Assembly (NCBI RefSeq): GCF_017877355.1
Contig: NZ_JAGIPR010000016.1
Coordinates: 1 to 64,000, forward strand
Source of the DNA: Chryseobacterium jejuense
GTDB lineage: Bacteria > Bacteroidota > Bacteroidia > Flavobacteriales > Weeksellaceae
Direction: 5' to 3'
Length of the DNA: 64,000 nucleotides
Shown here piece after piece: positions 1-8,029 of the stretch. A program made the translations under genes and the position numbers. Numbering within the stretch: position 1 is the first letter of the stretch; each line of letters begins with the position of its first letter. The notes below the pieces were generated by a model, which saw only the letters and a program-made list of their open reading frames with translations, had not been told where the DNA came from and did no database searches.

Positions 1-50
1 TTAATACATTCTAATTTGAAAGCAACGCTAAATTTTTCTTTTCTATACAT
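1..50 (-). CDS. Partial IS3-type transposase OrfA (first 16 residues)
   Basis: The reading frame starts at the ATG at 50-48 and gives MYRKEKFSVAFKLECI before the window ends. This matches the usual start of IS3 OrfA helix-turn-helix proteins (basic start, then an E/A-F-K-L-E/K pattern). The start lies about 45 bases inside the terminal repeat, as expected for IS150-type elements. The rest of the gene, including the programmed frameshift to orfB, is outside the window, so function is unknown. Confidence 0.55.
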   Translation of the reverse strand, partial: MYRKEKFSVAFKLECI

Positions 51-94
51 AAAAAATGCCCCTAAAAAGTGTCTAACTTTTTGGGGGCAGTCCA
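1..94 (-). mobile_element. End of an IS3-family (IS150-like) insertion sequence, cut by the window edge
   Basis: On the minus strand the element begins near 94 with TGGACTGCCCCC followed by AAAAAGTTAGACAC. This resembles the TGTACTGCACCC...GTTGGAC ends of IS150-group IS3 elements. About 45 bases inside it an orfA-like reading frame starts and runs off the window. The terminal sequence also folds on itself (GCCCC-T-AAAAAGT against ACTTTTT-G-GGGGC, 58-88). Assignment rests on the end sequence plus the start of orfA; the other end and the target duplication are not visible. Confidence 0.65.
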
Positions 95-122
95 AAACTG
101 GGGATTTTTTTTATTCATATAC

Positions 123-542
123 TTAAAATTCAATATTATATCCTAAAATTTTAATCGAATCATTTTCTTTTTTTAATGTAAATTTTTCTTTGGTATTTTT
201 TATGGTTCGATTTACATCATAAACAAGAACATATTCACTTCTTGGGTTTGTACCTTTAACGACAAATGTTTCCCAATGGTTCAAAGAATAACTTTTAATC
301 TCGCCACATTCAGAAGAGCATGAACCTAAGATTTGACTAAACTTTTCTTTTGGAGTAACTTTAAAGAGGTTTTTACTAATCAATTCAATTGCATTTTCTT
401 TATCATTCTTTTTGATAAAATAATAAAATCTTTCAGTAATTTTTTCAGCCTCTTTTTTATCTTCTTCTCTGTTTTGAGATGTACTATTAAAATTACAACT
501 TATCAGAAAAAAGGTAATGAATATTAAAATATATTTTTTCAT
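123..542 (-). CDS. Small predicted lipoprotein, function unknown
   Basis: 139 residues with a short lipoprotein signal: basic MKKY start, hydrophobic stretch, lipobox FLISC with Cys near residue 16. The mature part is Lys/Glu-rich and has two nearby cysteines (GSCSSEC) around residues 73-79. Its general plan, a small alpha+beta domain following an EAEKITERFYYFIKKND-type helix, resembles DUF4878/DUF3887-like or NTF2-like lipoproteins, but I do not recognise the family firmly. It sits between the IS end and a damaged regulator, so it may be accessory. Start chosen at the signal peptide. Confidence 0.6.
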   Translation of the reverse strand: MKKYILIFITFFLISCNFNSTSQNREEDKKEAEKITERFYYFIKKNDKENAIELISKNLFKVTPKEKFSQILGSCSSECGEIKSYSLNHWETFVVKGTNPRSEYVLVYDVNRTIKNTKEKFTLKKENDSIKILGYNIEF

Positions 543-585
543 AGTAATATTTTCAATTTTTCCGGCTCATTTTGTTAGAATTTGT

Positions 586-918
586 TTATCTAAAAGCCTG
601 TTTAGTTTTAAAATTTTGGATATAGGTATCAATAACATTAAAGAGGATACTTCTGGTATCAGGATCCATTTTTTGAATATCGTTAATACGTTCAACGGTC
701 TCTTTATCGAATGCAACATTTTCCCCTTCCCCAATTAAAAAATCTACAGTTATTTCAAAAGCTTTAGCCATTTTAACAACCATCTCAATAGAAGGTAGGT
801 TTTCATTACGTTCATATTTTCCAATAATCTCACGAGAAGCATCTATCTTCTGAGCAACACCTTCTTGCGAACAATTTTTTTGCTTTCTGAGCGTGCTTAT
901 TTTAATGTATTACCCCAT
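586..918 (-). pseudogene. XRE-family helix-turn-helix regulator with a frame-disrupted start
   Basis: The open frame continues well upstream of the internal Met at 783 and reads KQKNCSQEGVAQKIDASREI, then IGKYERNENLPSIE: a complete XRE/Cro-C1 helix-turn-helix. It is followed by a C-terminal helical part (VERINDIQKMDPDTRSILF). The frame has no ATG: it meets TAA at 915-913. The natural ATG at 918-916 opens ATG-GGG-TAA. Removing one G and adding one A a few bases later restores MGNTLKISTLRKQKN, a typical start. So either two compensating indels damaged the gene, or translation begins at a rare ATT codon. The rest of the frame is intact, so decay is recent or partial. Confidence 0.6.
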
Positions 919-969
919 ATCTAACCTCTATTATAAAGAAAACTCAAATATAAGAGAACTTTAGTACAT

Positions 970-992
970 AAAAAAGTAATGATTACTTTTTT
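970..992. promoter_or_regulatory. 10-bp perfect inverted repeat, possible operator
   Basis: AAAAAAGTAA (970-979) and TTACTTTTTT (983-992) form a perfect inverted repeat around TGA. It lies about 50 bases upstream of the XRE regulator start. Such regulators commonly repress their own promoter through short palindromes, so an autoregulatory operator is a fair guess. A weak terminator is the alternative. The remaining gap, 993-1458, is AT-rich with no gene I can support. Confidence 0.35.
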
Positions 993-1458
993 AGATAAGA
1001 AACAGTCAAGGGTGCTTTTTATTTCTTAGTAGTGAAATTCATACCAACCAAAAAATAAAATCATGTCAATTACCAACAATAACCCGCTGCGCATTCTATG
1101 AGATGAAGCAAATAAAAATTGTTAAAATTAAAATGCAAATTTATAAATATTAGTATATAGGAATTTGTCTTTCGATCACAGCGAATACTCTATTTATAAG
1201 TTTGCATCTAATATTATTTAAAATAAGCATAGGACTTTTACCTTCTTATTTCTTTTTGTAATAGTATTCTTTTATTCATGTTTAATATCAATATGCTTTC
1301 TGTTTACTCAATCTTATAAAATTGAATATAATAGATATCATTATATAGCTTTTTCAGGAATACTGAAATAAGTGTAATTTTAAAATTGCTATTATTAGGT
1401 ACAGATAAGACACCTTCACAAAGCTGCTTAATCAAAAAATAAAGCCCAACTCTTTAAA

Positions 1459-1710
1459 ATGACAGATTTAGAATTAAAAAACATCATCGAGATATGTAAT
1501 AAAGCAACCTCATCTCCATGGACTTTATATATTGAAGGAAGGGACTTTGATTCCGGATCGAACTTTATCATGACCGGAGAAAAAGGAAGCAGAGATTATG
1601 ATATAGAATTTATTTCAATAAAACCTGAAGATCAGAACTTCATTGCTATGGCAAGAAATGTAATTCCAATATTAGTAGATGAAATTATTAAATTAAAAGG
1701 AAACCAATAA
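1459..1710 (+). CDS. Small conserved hypothetical protein
   Basis: 83 residues, no signal peptide or membrane segment. It reads MTDLELKNIIEICNKATSSP, then WTLYIEGRDFDSGSNFIMTG, and ends in PILVDEIIKLKGNQ. I recall the pattern 'cluster of Ala/Thr, P-W, EGRD...SGS.FIMTG, then DQ.FIA.AR..IP.L..E...L' from widespread small hypothetical proteins, some near phage genes. No function is assigned. It stands alone, with a terminator 50 bases downstream and a long AT-rich gap upstream. Confidence 0.65.
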   Translation: MTDLELKNIIEICNKATSSPWTLYIEGRDFDSGSNFIMTGEKGSRDYDIEFISIKPEDQNFIAMARNVIPILVDEIIKLKGNQ

Positions 1711-1761
1711 GAAAAAACAAAGTTTCCACTGATCTTCATCATCATCAATACATACAAAAAC

Positions 1762-1791
1762 AACAGGCTGCCTTTTTCAAGGCAGCCTGTT
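1762..1791. terminator. Bidirectional terminator between the small gene and katG
   Basis: Perfect 13-bp stem AACAGGCTGCCTT / AAGGCAGCCTGTT with loop TTTC, flanked by A-rich and T-rich sequence. It lies between two convergent genes and can serve both. Confidence 0.85.
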
Positions 1792-1810
1792 TATTATAAA
1801 GATTAAAAAA

Positions 1811-4087
1811 TTAAGCCAAATCAAATCTATCCAGATTCATCACCTTCGTCCAAGCCTTAACAAAATCATTGATAAATTTACCTTGTGCATCAGCACTTCC
1901 ATAAACTTCCGCAATCGCTCTTAGCTCAGAGTTTGAGCCGAATACAAGATCTGCACGGGTAGCCGTCCATTTTGGCTGGCCAGTTTTACGGTCTGTTCCC
2001 ATATACACTTCCTTATCATCTGACATTGCTTTCCATTGAGTTCCCATATCCAGAAGATTTACAAAGAAATCATTGGTAAGAGCTCCTGGGCGGCTGGTGA
2101 ATACTCCATGTTTAGAACCATCAAAGTTCGTATCCAAAGCACGCATTCCTCCTACCAAAACAGTTAATTCCGGAGCAGTAAGGGTTAATAACTGAGCTTT
2201 ATCAATTAATAAAGATTCTGTAGAAACTGTGAATTTTGTTTTCAGATAATTACGGAATCCATCCGCTGCAGGTTCTAAATATCCCATAGATTCTACATCA
2301 GTTTGCTCCTGAGAAGCATCCATTCTTCCCGGCGCAAAAGAGATTTTAACTTCATGTCCTGCATTTTTTACTGCGGCTTCTACGGCTGCGTTTCCTGCTA
2401 AAACAATTAAATCTGCTAAAGATATTTTCTTACCTCCGTTCTGAGCGTTGAATTCATTTTGAATTCCTTCCAATACTCCCAATACTTTCTGCAATTGAGC
2501 TGGATTATTCACCGCCCAGTTTCTTTGAGGTTCCAATCTTACTCTTGAACCATTTGCTCCTCCTCTCTTATCACTTCCTCTGAAAGTAGATGCAGAAGCC
2601 CATGCTGTAGAAACCAGTTCGGAAATACTTAGTCCTGAGTTCAGAACTTTAGCTTTAAGAATTTCAACATCAGAATCATTTACCAATTCATGATCTACTG
2701 CCGGAATAGGATCCTGCCAGATCAATTCTTCCTGTGGTACATCCGGTCCCAGGTAACGGGCACGAGGTCCCATATCTCTGTGGGTTAATTTAAACCACGC
2801 TCTTGCAAATGCATCTGCAAATGCATCAGGATTTTCATAAAAATGTCTTGAAATTTTTTCGTAAACAGGATCTAATCGTAAGGAAAGATCCGTTGTCAAC
2901 ATAGTTGGTCTATGCTTTTTATTAGAATCAAATGCATCAGGAATAATTTCAGCGCCATCTTTCGCTACCCATTGGTGAGCTCCGGCAGGGCTTTTAGTTA
3001 ATTCCCATTCATTTTCAAATAAGTTTTTAAAGAAATAATTACTCCATTGAGTTGGCGTTTCTGTCCATGTTACTTCCAGACCGCTGGAAATAGCGTCTCT
3101 TCCACTTCCTGATTTATAGCTGCTCGCCCATCCTAATCCCTGCTGTTCAATTCCGGCTGCTTCCGGTTCTTTGCCAACATGGTCTGCCGGGCCTGCACCG
3201 TGGGTTTTTCCAAAAGTATGTCCACCCGCAATCAAAGCAACCGTTTCCTCATCATCCATAGCCATACGCCCAAAAGTATCTCTGATGTCTTTAGCCGCTG
3301 CAATCGGGTCAGGATTTCCGTCCGGTCCTTCAGGGTTTACATAAATTAATCCCATTTGTACTGCAGCTAATGGATTCTCAAGGTTTCTGGAATGAATATC
3401 TCCATCTGCTTTTTCATCTGTAGGAAGAACTGCAGAATGACCTTCTACTACTCCTTCAGAACCATGGGCATAACGTAGATCACCACCTAACCATGTTTTC
3501 TCAGATCCCCAATATACATCTGCTTCCGGTTCCCATACATCTGCACGTCCCCCTGCAAATCCAAAAGTTTTGAATCCCATAGATTCAAGGGCTATATTTC
3601 CTGTAAGAATTAAAAGGTCTGCCCATGATATATTTCTACCGTATTTCTGCTTAATAGGCCACAATAATCTTCTTGCTTTATCAAGGCTTACGTTATCCGG
3701 CCAGCTGTTCAGTGGTGCAAAACGTTGTTGTCCTGCTCCCGCTCCACCTCTACCATCTCCTACACGATAGGTTCCGGCACTGTGCCAAGCCATACGAATG
3801 AATAATGGTCCATAATGACCAAAATCTGCCGGCCACCAGTCCTGTGAATCTGTCATTAAAGCATGAAGGTCTTTTTTTACCGCCTCAAGATCAAGGCTTT
3901 TAAATGCTTCTGCGTAGTCGAAGTCTTTATCCATTGGGTCAGACAGCGATGAATGCTGGCGCAGAAGATCTACTCTTAACTGATCTGGCCACCAATCTTT
4001 GTTTTGAGTACCTTCACCTGCTACGCTCTTGTTCATTGTTCCGTTATGAAAAGGGCATTTACTGATGTCATTCAAATCTTTTTCCAT
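1811..4087 (-). CDS. katG: Catalase-peroxidase KatG
   Basis: 758 residues, the normal length for the duplicated bacterial catalase-peroxidase. Breaks down hydrogen peroxide (catalase) and oxidises small donors (peroxidase) with one haem b. The N-terminal half carries the distal RMAWHSAGTYR motif (Trp101, His102), the tyrosine in MGLIYVNPEGP and the methionine in FGRMAMDDEE that together form the Met-Tyr-Trp adduct needed for catalase activity. It also has the proximal haem ligand in AGGHTFGKTHGA. The C-terminal half is the usual haem-less copy. No signal peptide, so cytoplasmic. Monocistronic, between its own promoter near 4154-4184 and a strong terminator. No OxyR or PerR site was identified by eye. 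Confidence 0.98.
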   Translation of the reverse strand: MEKDLNDISKCPFHNGTMNKSVAGEGTQNKDWWPDQLRVDLLRQHSSLSDPMDKDFDYAEAFKSLDLEAVKKDLHALMTDSQDWWPADFGHYGPLFIRMAWHSAGTYRVGDGRGGAGAGQQRFAPLNSWPDNVSLDKARRLLWPIKQKYGRNISWADLLILTGNIALESMGFKTFGFAGGRADVWEPEADVYWGSEKTWLGGDLRYAHGSEGVVEGHSAVLPTDEKADGDIHSRNLENPLAAVQMGLIYVNPEGPDGNPDPIAAAKDIRDTFGRMAMDDEETVALIAGGHTFGKTHGAGPADHVGKEPEAAGIEQQGLGWASSYKSGSGRDAISSGLEVTWTETPTQWSNYFFKNLFENEWELTKSPAGAHQWVAKDGAEIIPDAFDSNKKHRPTMLTTDLSLRLDPVYEKISRHFYENPDAFADAFARAWFKLTHRDMGPRARYLGPDVPQEELIWQDPIPAVDHELVNDSDVEILKAKVLNSGLSISELVSTAWASASTFRGSDKRGGANGSRVRLEPQRNWAVNNPAQLQKVLGVLEGIQNEFNAQNGGKKISLADLIVLAGNAAVEAAVKNAGHEVKISFAPGRMDASQEQTDVESMGYLEPAADGFRNYLKTKFTVSTESLLIDKAQLLTLTAPELTVLVGGMRALDTNFDGSKHGVFTSRPGALTNDFFVNLLDMGTQWKAMSDDKEVYMGTDRKTGQPKWTATRADLVFGSNSELRAIAEVYGSADAQGKFINDFVKAWTKVMNLDRFDLA

Positions 4088-4153
4088 TGTCGTTTATTTA
4101 TTTTTTATATTGATTAATACAGTTTAAGAAATTCCTATGTGGTAAGAACATGA

Positions 4154-4184
4154 CAAACTTACAACGTTCATTTAATAAATACAA
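4154..4184 (-). promoter_or_regulatory. katG promoter (Bacteroidota type)
   Basis: On the minus strand TTG (4184-4182) is followed after 20 bases by TAAGTTTG (4161-4154), matching the Bacteroidota -33 TTG / -7 TAnnTTTG pattern. It implies a leader of roughly 60 bases before the katG ATG. Confidence 0.7.
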
Positions 4185-4341
4185 TCTATTAATAGTTATT
4201 TAAATGATAGTTAAAAACTATAACAAAACATTTCCGACAGCATCAAAACTCAAGACACTATTGTGGTATTAAGTTAGTTATTTTTTAAATTCATTCAGCC
4301 ACCACTACTCTATTTAGAATTACTCAATGTAAGGAAGATGA

Positions 4342-4620
4342 GTTGGAAGAGGGAAGCTGGAGGCTGGAAGTTATGATAGGCGGAGAAGTACTTTAGCTAA
4401 TCTTAATGCTTCTTTCATTTCATAAAAAATAATTTTTCCCCTATGCCTTCAAATACTATAAAAACAGAATATCCTCACTTGGTATTTCAGTTCTTCCAGC
4501 CTCCCTCTCCCAGCTTCCAACCTAAAACTAATCCCACATAATCCCCAACATACACTATAAAACAGAACATTTCCTCTTCGGCTTCAAGTACCTCCGGCTT
4601 CCCTCTCCCAGCTTCCACCC
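4342..4620. repeat. Cluster of GGAAGCTGGAGGCTGGAAG-type intergenic repeats
   Basis: A forward copy at 4342-4377 (GGAAGCTGGAGGCTGGAAG core) faces an inverted copy at 4492-4522 (CTTCCAGCCTCCCTC...CAGCTTCCAAC). A second inverted copy lies at 4590-4620. The two inverted copies also share their upstream flank (ACTATAAAA.ACAGAA...TCCTC), so that half-unit appears tandemly duplicated. This fills most of the 600-base gap between katG and the haem-binding gene; I see no gene in it. Confidence 0.7.
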
Positions 4621-4685
4621 CATCTTTTCAATCCCATTAAAAAAATAACTATCTTTATAATTCACAAACATGAATCCCTTTTCCC

Positions 4686-5153
4686 ATGAAAAAAATACTT
4701 ATTATCATTCTCGTAGCTTTCGTTATCATTCAATTTTTTCCTATTGATAAAACCAATCCACGCCCTACTCCCGGTATGGACTTTCTGAAAATAAAAAACA
4801 CTCCTGAAAAGGTAGCTAAGATTATCAGAACATCATGTTATGACTGCCATTCCAATGAAACCCAATACCCTTGGTATACCAATATTTCACCTGTTTCATG
4901 GTATGTAAAAAATCATATTAATGAAGGCAGAAAGGAACTTAATTTTTCTACCTTTGCAGTATATGAGCCTCAAAGACAGCTTCGTAAACTGGAAGAATGC
5001 ATAGAAATGGTTGAAAAAAAAGAAATGCCGCTTGAATCTTACTATCTGGGACATCAGAATGCTAAACTAGCTGATGAACAGCGTTCAGATCTTGTTAAAT
5101 ATTTCAAACTAGCCAAAGAAGATACAGAAAGAAGGATCATGTTTAATAAATAG
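4686..5153 (+). CDS. Haem-binding domain protein, periplasmic c-type
   Basis: 155 residues. An uncleaved or cleavable N-terminal hydrophobic segment (residues 4-19) sends it to the periplasm. It then has one CYDCH haem-attachment motif at 51-55, followed by NETQYPWYTNISPVSWYVKN, the signature I associate with the Bacteroidota 'haem-binding domain' (Haem_bd) family. The bound c-type haem probably serves electron transfer or redox sensing; no partner is proven. The DCC thiol-oxidoreductase gene follows after 5 bases, so the two are probably co-transcribed. Confidence 0.85.
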   Translation: MKKILIIILVAFVIIQFFPIDKTNPRPTPGMDFLKIKNTPEKVAKIIRTSCYDCHSNETQYPWYTNISPVSWYVKNHINEGRKELNFSTFAVYEPQRQLRKLEECIEMVEKKEMPLESYYLGHQNAKLADEQRSDLVKYFKLAKEDTERRIMFNK

Positions 5154-5158
5154 AAGTC

Positions 5159-5569
5159 GTGGAAAACTGGGAAAATAAACATATTGTATTTTTTGACGGA
5201 GATTGTGGCGTTTGCAATTTCTGGGTTCAGTGGATTCTGGAGCGGGATAAGAAAGACCAATTTATGTTTGCTTCATTACAATCTGAATTCGGACAGCAAT
5301 TTTTATCGGAAAGAGGCTTAGAAACCAAAATTTTCAACACTTTATACCTTTGGAAACCAAAACAATATTACCTCATAAAATCAAGAGCAGTATTGCAAAT
5401 TGCCAATATCTTGGGTGGAGTTTATAAACTTTCAGCGATTGGTAAAATTTTGCCAGCTTTTCTGAGTGATAAGGCTTATGACCTTATTTCAAGAAACAGA
5501 ATGAAACTGGCCAATCAAAAGTGTTTTCTTCCGGATCAGCATCAGAAGAAAAAATTTATTCAGGTGTAA
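5159..5569 (+). CDS. DCC-family thiol-disulfide oxidoreductase (DUF393)
   Basis: 136 residues starting at GTG, 5 bases after the haem-binding gene. The start VFFDGDCGVCNFWVQW contains the DxxCxxC-type motif (DGDCGVC) that names the DCC family, with an ERDKKDQF.FASLQS segment typical of the fold. Predicted thioredoxin-like redox protein of unknown substrate. No signal peptide is seen, so its partner would have to be cytosolic or membrane-facing. The GTG is the only start preserving the family N-terminus. Confidence 0.85.
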   Translation: MENWENKHIVFFDGDCGVCNFWVQWILERDKKDQFMFASLQSEFGQQFLSERGLETKIFNTLYLWKPKQYYLIKSRAVLQIANILGGVYKLSAIGKILPAFLSDKAYDLISRNRMKLANQKCFLPDQHQKKKFIQV

Positions 5570-5573
5570 TTTC

Positions 5574-5632
5574 CCACAGATTTCACAGATGTCTATGCTA
5601 TAAAGAATCTGCATTATCTGCAAAATCTGCGA
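5574..5632. repeat. Imperfect CACAGAT / AATCTGC repeat
   Basis: Short repeats CACAGATTTCACAGAT then AATCTGCATTATCTGC and AAAATCTGCGAG. Related strings recur at 9640-9665 and 36214-36335. Dispersed intergenic repeat, no gene. Confidence 0.5.
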
Positions 5633-5673
5633 GAGATTATATTACTCATTATTTTTTTGAGCTCTGAACCGCC

Positions 5674-5729
5674 ACTCATTACTCATTACTCATTACTCAT
5701 TACTCATTACTCATTACTCATTACTCATA
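5674..5729. repeat. Heptamer tandem array (ACTCATT)n
   Basis: Seven perfect ACTCATT units and a partial eighth. On the minus strand it reads (ATGAGTA)n and starts inside the amylase stop codon, so the array supplies the amylase TGA. The same heptamer array overlaps the recQ stop codon at 49383. Confidence 0.9.
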
Positions 5730-7164
5730 AATTAAGCGACCACACTGAGTAACTATTTGGTGGGCACTGAATTTTTACCCGTTTATCTCCCTGTGTTGTC
5801 GGATACCAGCTTGAATGCCCCGTAAAATCTTTGATCTGCTGATTAGTCCAATTGGTGTCAATCCATCTTTCCTGCCAATTTGATGATGTATTGATATACA
5901 CTACCAGCCCCGGATTTCCATTGTACCCGTTACGTCTTGCAATGTATTCATCATTATCCGTATATAAAATGGAAGTAGTTCCTGTAGCTTTATTGTTGTG
6001 AATCCAGATCAGGTTGTTCAGTCTTTCCTTGTTTAACCATTCTTCATAATCTCTGTAAAAAATGGTAGGATATCCTTCATGGGTTAAAATGTAAGCATAG
6101 GCCGGCATTTTGTTATAGATAACATCCGTATCATGGTTGGCAACAAAGGTTACTGCTTTGTACGGATTTCTTTTCCACATCATATCATCATTCAACACAT
6201 TTAGGTTTCCGTTGTCGAAAGCTTCATCCATTTTATAATATGCAGCAAAATCAAATACGGAACTGTTGGCATTATTAGCCCACCATTCCAAGGTATTTAC
6301 ATTCGAATCCCATAATTCACCTACAGAAAAGCCTCCTATCTTAGAATTCCATGTATTGACTACCCAAGGCCCAAACCCTTTCACATAATCGAATCTCCAG
6401 CCATCAAATTTCATTACATTTTTATAATATTTCGCCACTGAATCGTCTCTTTCCCACAACCAGTCCTGTACATGAGGGTTGGCATGACACAAATCCGGGA
6501 ATCCACCAAAGGCACCTTCATCGTTGTTTCCGTAGGCATTTTTATAAAAGTCATTGTAGTTTCTTTGAAATTTTCCAGAAGCGACCCCTGAGAAATTGGT
6601 CCAGGTATTTGTTCCGGTAAATGGATTCGCTTCAGATTGGCCACCGCTATTATGATTAATTACAATATCAGCATAGACCTGCATATTTTCTGCATGAGCT
6701 TTTGTAATCAATGCTTCCAGCTCTGTTCTTGATCCAAATCTGGTTTCTGTACTTCCATTCTGATTAAAATTTCCAAAATCGTAATAATCAGTAGGATCGT
6801 ATCCCATGGAATAAGCTCCGTTTTGAGCTTTTGAAGCAGGTGGAAGCCATACAGCTCCAATTCCTGCATTGGACCACGCCGTTAATTTATCTTTAACAGT
6901 ATTCCACCAGTTGCCCCCATCGGGAACATCCCAATAAAACCCCTGCATCAAAACACTGCCGCCTGGGCCTGCAACAAATTTCCCTTTCACGGATCCGGAT
7001 TCGCTTCCTGTACTGAAAGGTCTCCCGTCATGTTGGGTTACATTTACTATTTTATCGTGTACTTCTTCCTTCTTCAAAGATTCTGTACTCAATTCATCAT
7101 TATTCTGGCATGAGCTAACAAGCGCTAAAGCCAGTAGGGAAAGAATAAAATGTGTTTTTTTCAT
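5725..7164 (-). CDS. Secreted alpha-amylase family protein (GH13), lipoprotein
   Basis: 479 residues. Lipoprotein signal with lipobox around LVSSC (Cys19), then a short linker and a GH13 barrel from about residue 75. Conserved GH13 regions are visible: DIVINH, GWRFDYVKG (nucleophile Asp), VGELWD (acid/base Glu) and FVANHDTD (third Asp). The C-terminal beta domain ends VWSLNL. Predicted to hydrolyse alpha-1,4-glucans outside the cytoplasm, anchored to the outer membrane. The closest general type is the bacterial alpha-amylase / maltotetraohydrolase group. Its TGA stop lies inside a heptamer array. Monocistronic. Confidence 0.93.
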   Translation of the reverse strand: MKKTHFILSLLALALVSSCQNNDELSTESLKKEEVHDKIVNVTQHDGRPFSTGSESGSVKGKFVAGPGGSVLMQGFYWDVPDGGNWWNTVKDKLTAWSNAGIGAVWLPPASKAQNGAYSMGYDPTDYYDFGNFNQNGSTETRFGSRTELEALITKAHAENMQVYADIVINHNSGGQSEANPFTGTNTWTNFSGVASGKFQRNYNDFYKNAYGNNDEGAFGGFPDLCHANPHVQDWLWERDDSVAKYYKNVMKFDGWRFDYVKGFGPWVVNTWNSKIGGFSVGELWDSNVNTLEWWANNANSSVFDFAAYYKMDEAFDNGNLNVLNDDMMWKRNPYKAVTFVANHDTDVIYNKMPAYAYILTHEGYPTIFYRDYEEWLNKERLNNLIWIHNNKATGTTSILYTDNDEYIARRNGYNGNPGLVVYINTSSNWQERWIDTNWTNQQIKDFTGHSSWYPTTQGDKRVKIQCPPNSYSVWSLNL

Positions 7165-7337
7165 TGGAATAATTAATTATCAAACTACCAACTAATTTAC
7201 ATTTTTATTGAAAACAAATTCAAAATAAGGAGAAATATTTTGAATTTAAATAATATTTATATAAGAATCACATCAGAAATTTTCATTAAAAAATCATAAA
7301 TTTTAAAGTTTCTCGAAACAATTTTTCTTTTAATCCA

Positions 7338-7345
7338 TATATTTG
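7338..7345 (+). promoter_or_regulatory. -7 element for DUF4290-murA, implying a leaderless transcript
   Basis: TATATTTG fits TAnnTTTG. The ATG at 7352 is only 6 bases past its last G, where transcription normally begins. The mRNA would thus have almost no 5' leader. The position also argues against the in-frame TTG at 7343, which is inside this element. Confidence 0.55.
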
Positions 7346-7351
7346 CATACT

Positions 7352-8029
7352 ATGGAATACAATACCCAAAAAACTCAGCTTCATATGCCCGAATACGGCA
7401 GAATTATACAACAGTTGGTTGAGCGCTGCAAAGAACTTCCTACCAAAGAGGAAAGGAATGAAATGGCTATGGCAATCATCGATTTTATGGGTCAGAGAAA
7501 CCCACAACTTCGCGACGAAGAAAATTATAAACATAAACTTTGGGATCATCTTTTTATTCTGGCAAACTATGATTTGGATGTAGACTCTCCTTATCCGTTT
7601 CCTACCATGGAACAATTGGCAGAAAAACCTAAAAGAATGGAATATCCAAAACTTCAGGGAGACTTTAAATTTTACGGAAAAAGTATTCTTCAACTAATAG
7701 AGAAAGCAATTGAACTGGAAGCAGGTGACGAAAAAGAAGCCCTTATCGAAGTTATTGCCAACAATATGAAGAAGTCCTATAATGTTTATAATAAAGAACA
7801 CGTGACAGATGATGTTATATTCAGACATTTGAAAGAATTGTCTGAAAACAGGTTGGATCTTACAGGAATTGAATCTCTTGAAAAGAGTAAGATTTATTAT
7901 ACAAGTAATAACAGCCGAAATAACAACAATAATAATAACAACCGAAATAGCGGTAATAACAACAACAATAATAACAAGAACCAACCCAACAAAAGAAGGC
8001 ATAATAACAATCATAAAAACAGAAAATAA
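7352..8029 (+). CDS. DUF4290 domain protein with Asn-rich tail
   Basis: 225 residues from the ATG at 7352 (MEYNTQKTQLHMPEYGRII). The first 170 residues match the Bacteroidota DUF4290 pattern (NPQLRDEENYKHKLWDHLF, DLDVDSPYPFP). The function is unknown; it is usually encoded next to murA in this group, as here. The last 40 residues are a low-complexity tail of Asn runs ending in a basic stretch (KRRHNNNHKNRK), encoded by AAC/AAT triplet repeats likely to vary in length. The stop overlaps the murA start by one base (TAATG), so translation is probably coupled. Confidence 0.9.
   Translation: MEYNTQKTQLHMPEYGRIIQQLVERCKELPTKEERNEMAMAIIDFMGQRNPQLRDEENYKHKLWDHLFILANYDLDVDSPYPFPTMEQLAEKPKRMEYPKLQGDFKFYGKSILQLIEKAIELEAGDEKEALIEVIANNMKKSYNVYNKEHVTDDVIFRHLKELSENRLDLTGIESLEKSKIYYTSNNSRNNNNNNNNRNSGNNNNNNNKNQPNKRRHNNNHKNRK

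Noticed and set aside
1063..1101. 12-codon frame MSITNNNPLRIL in the gap before the small orphan gene
   Set aside because: Too short, no ribosome-binding or conservation evidence; perhaps a remnant, but not supportable.
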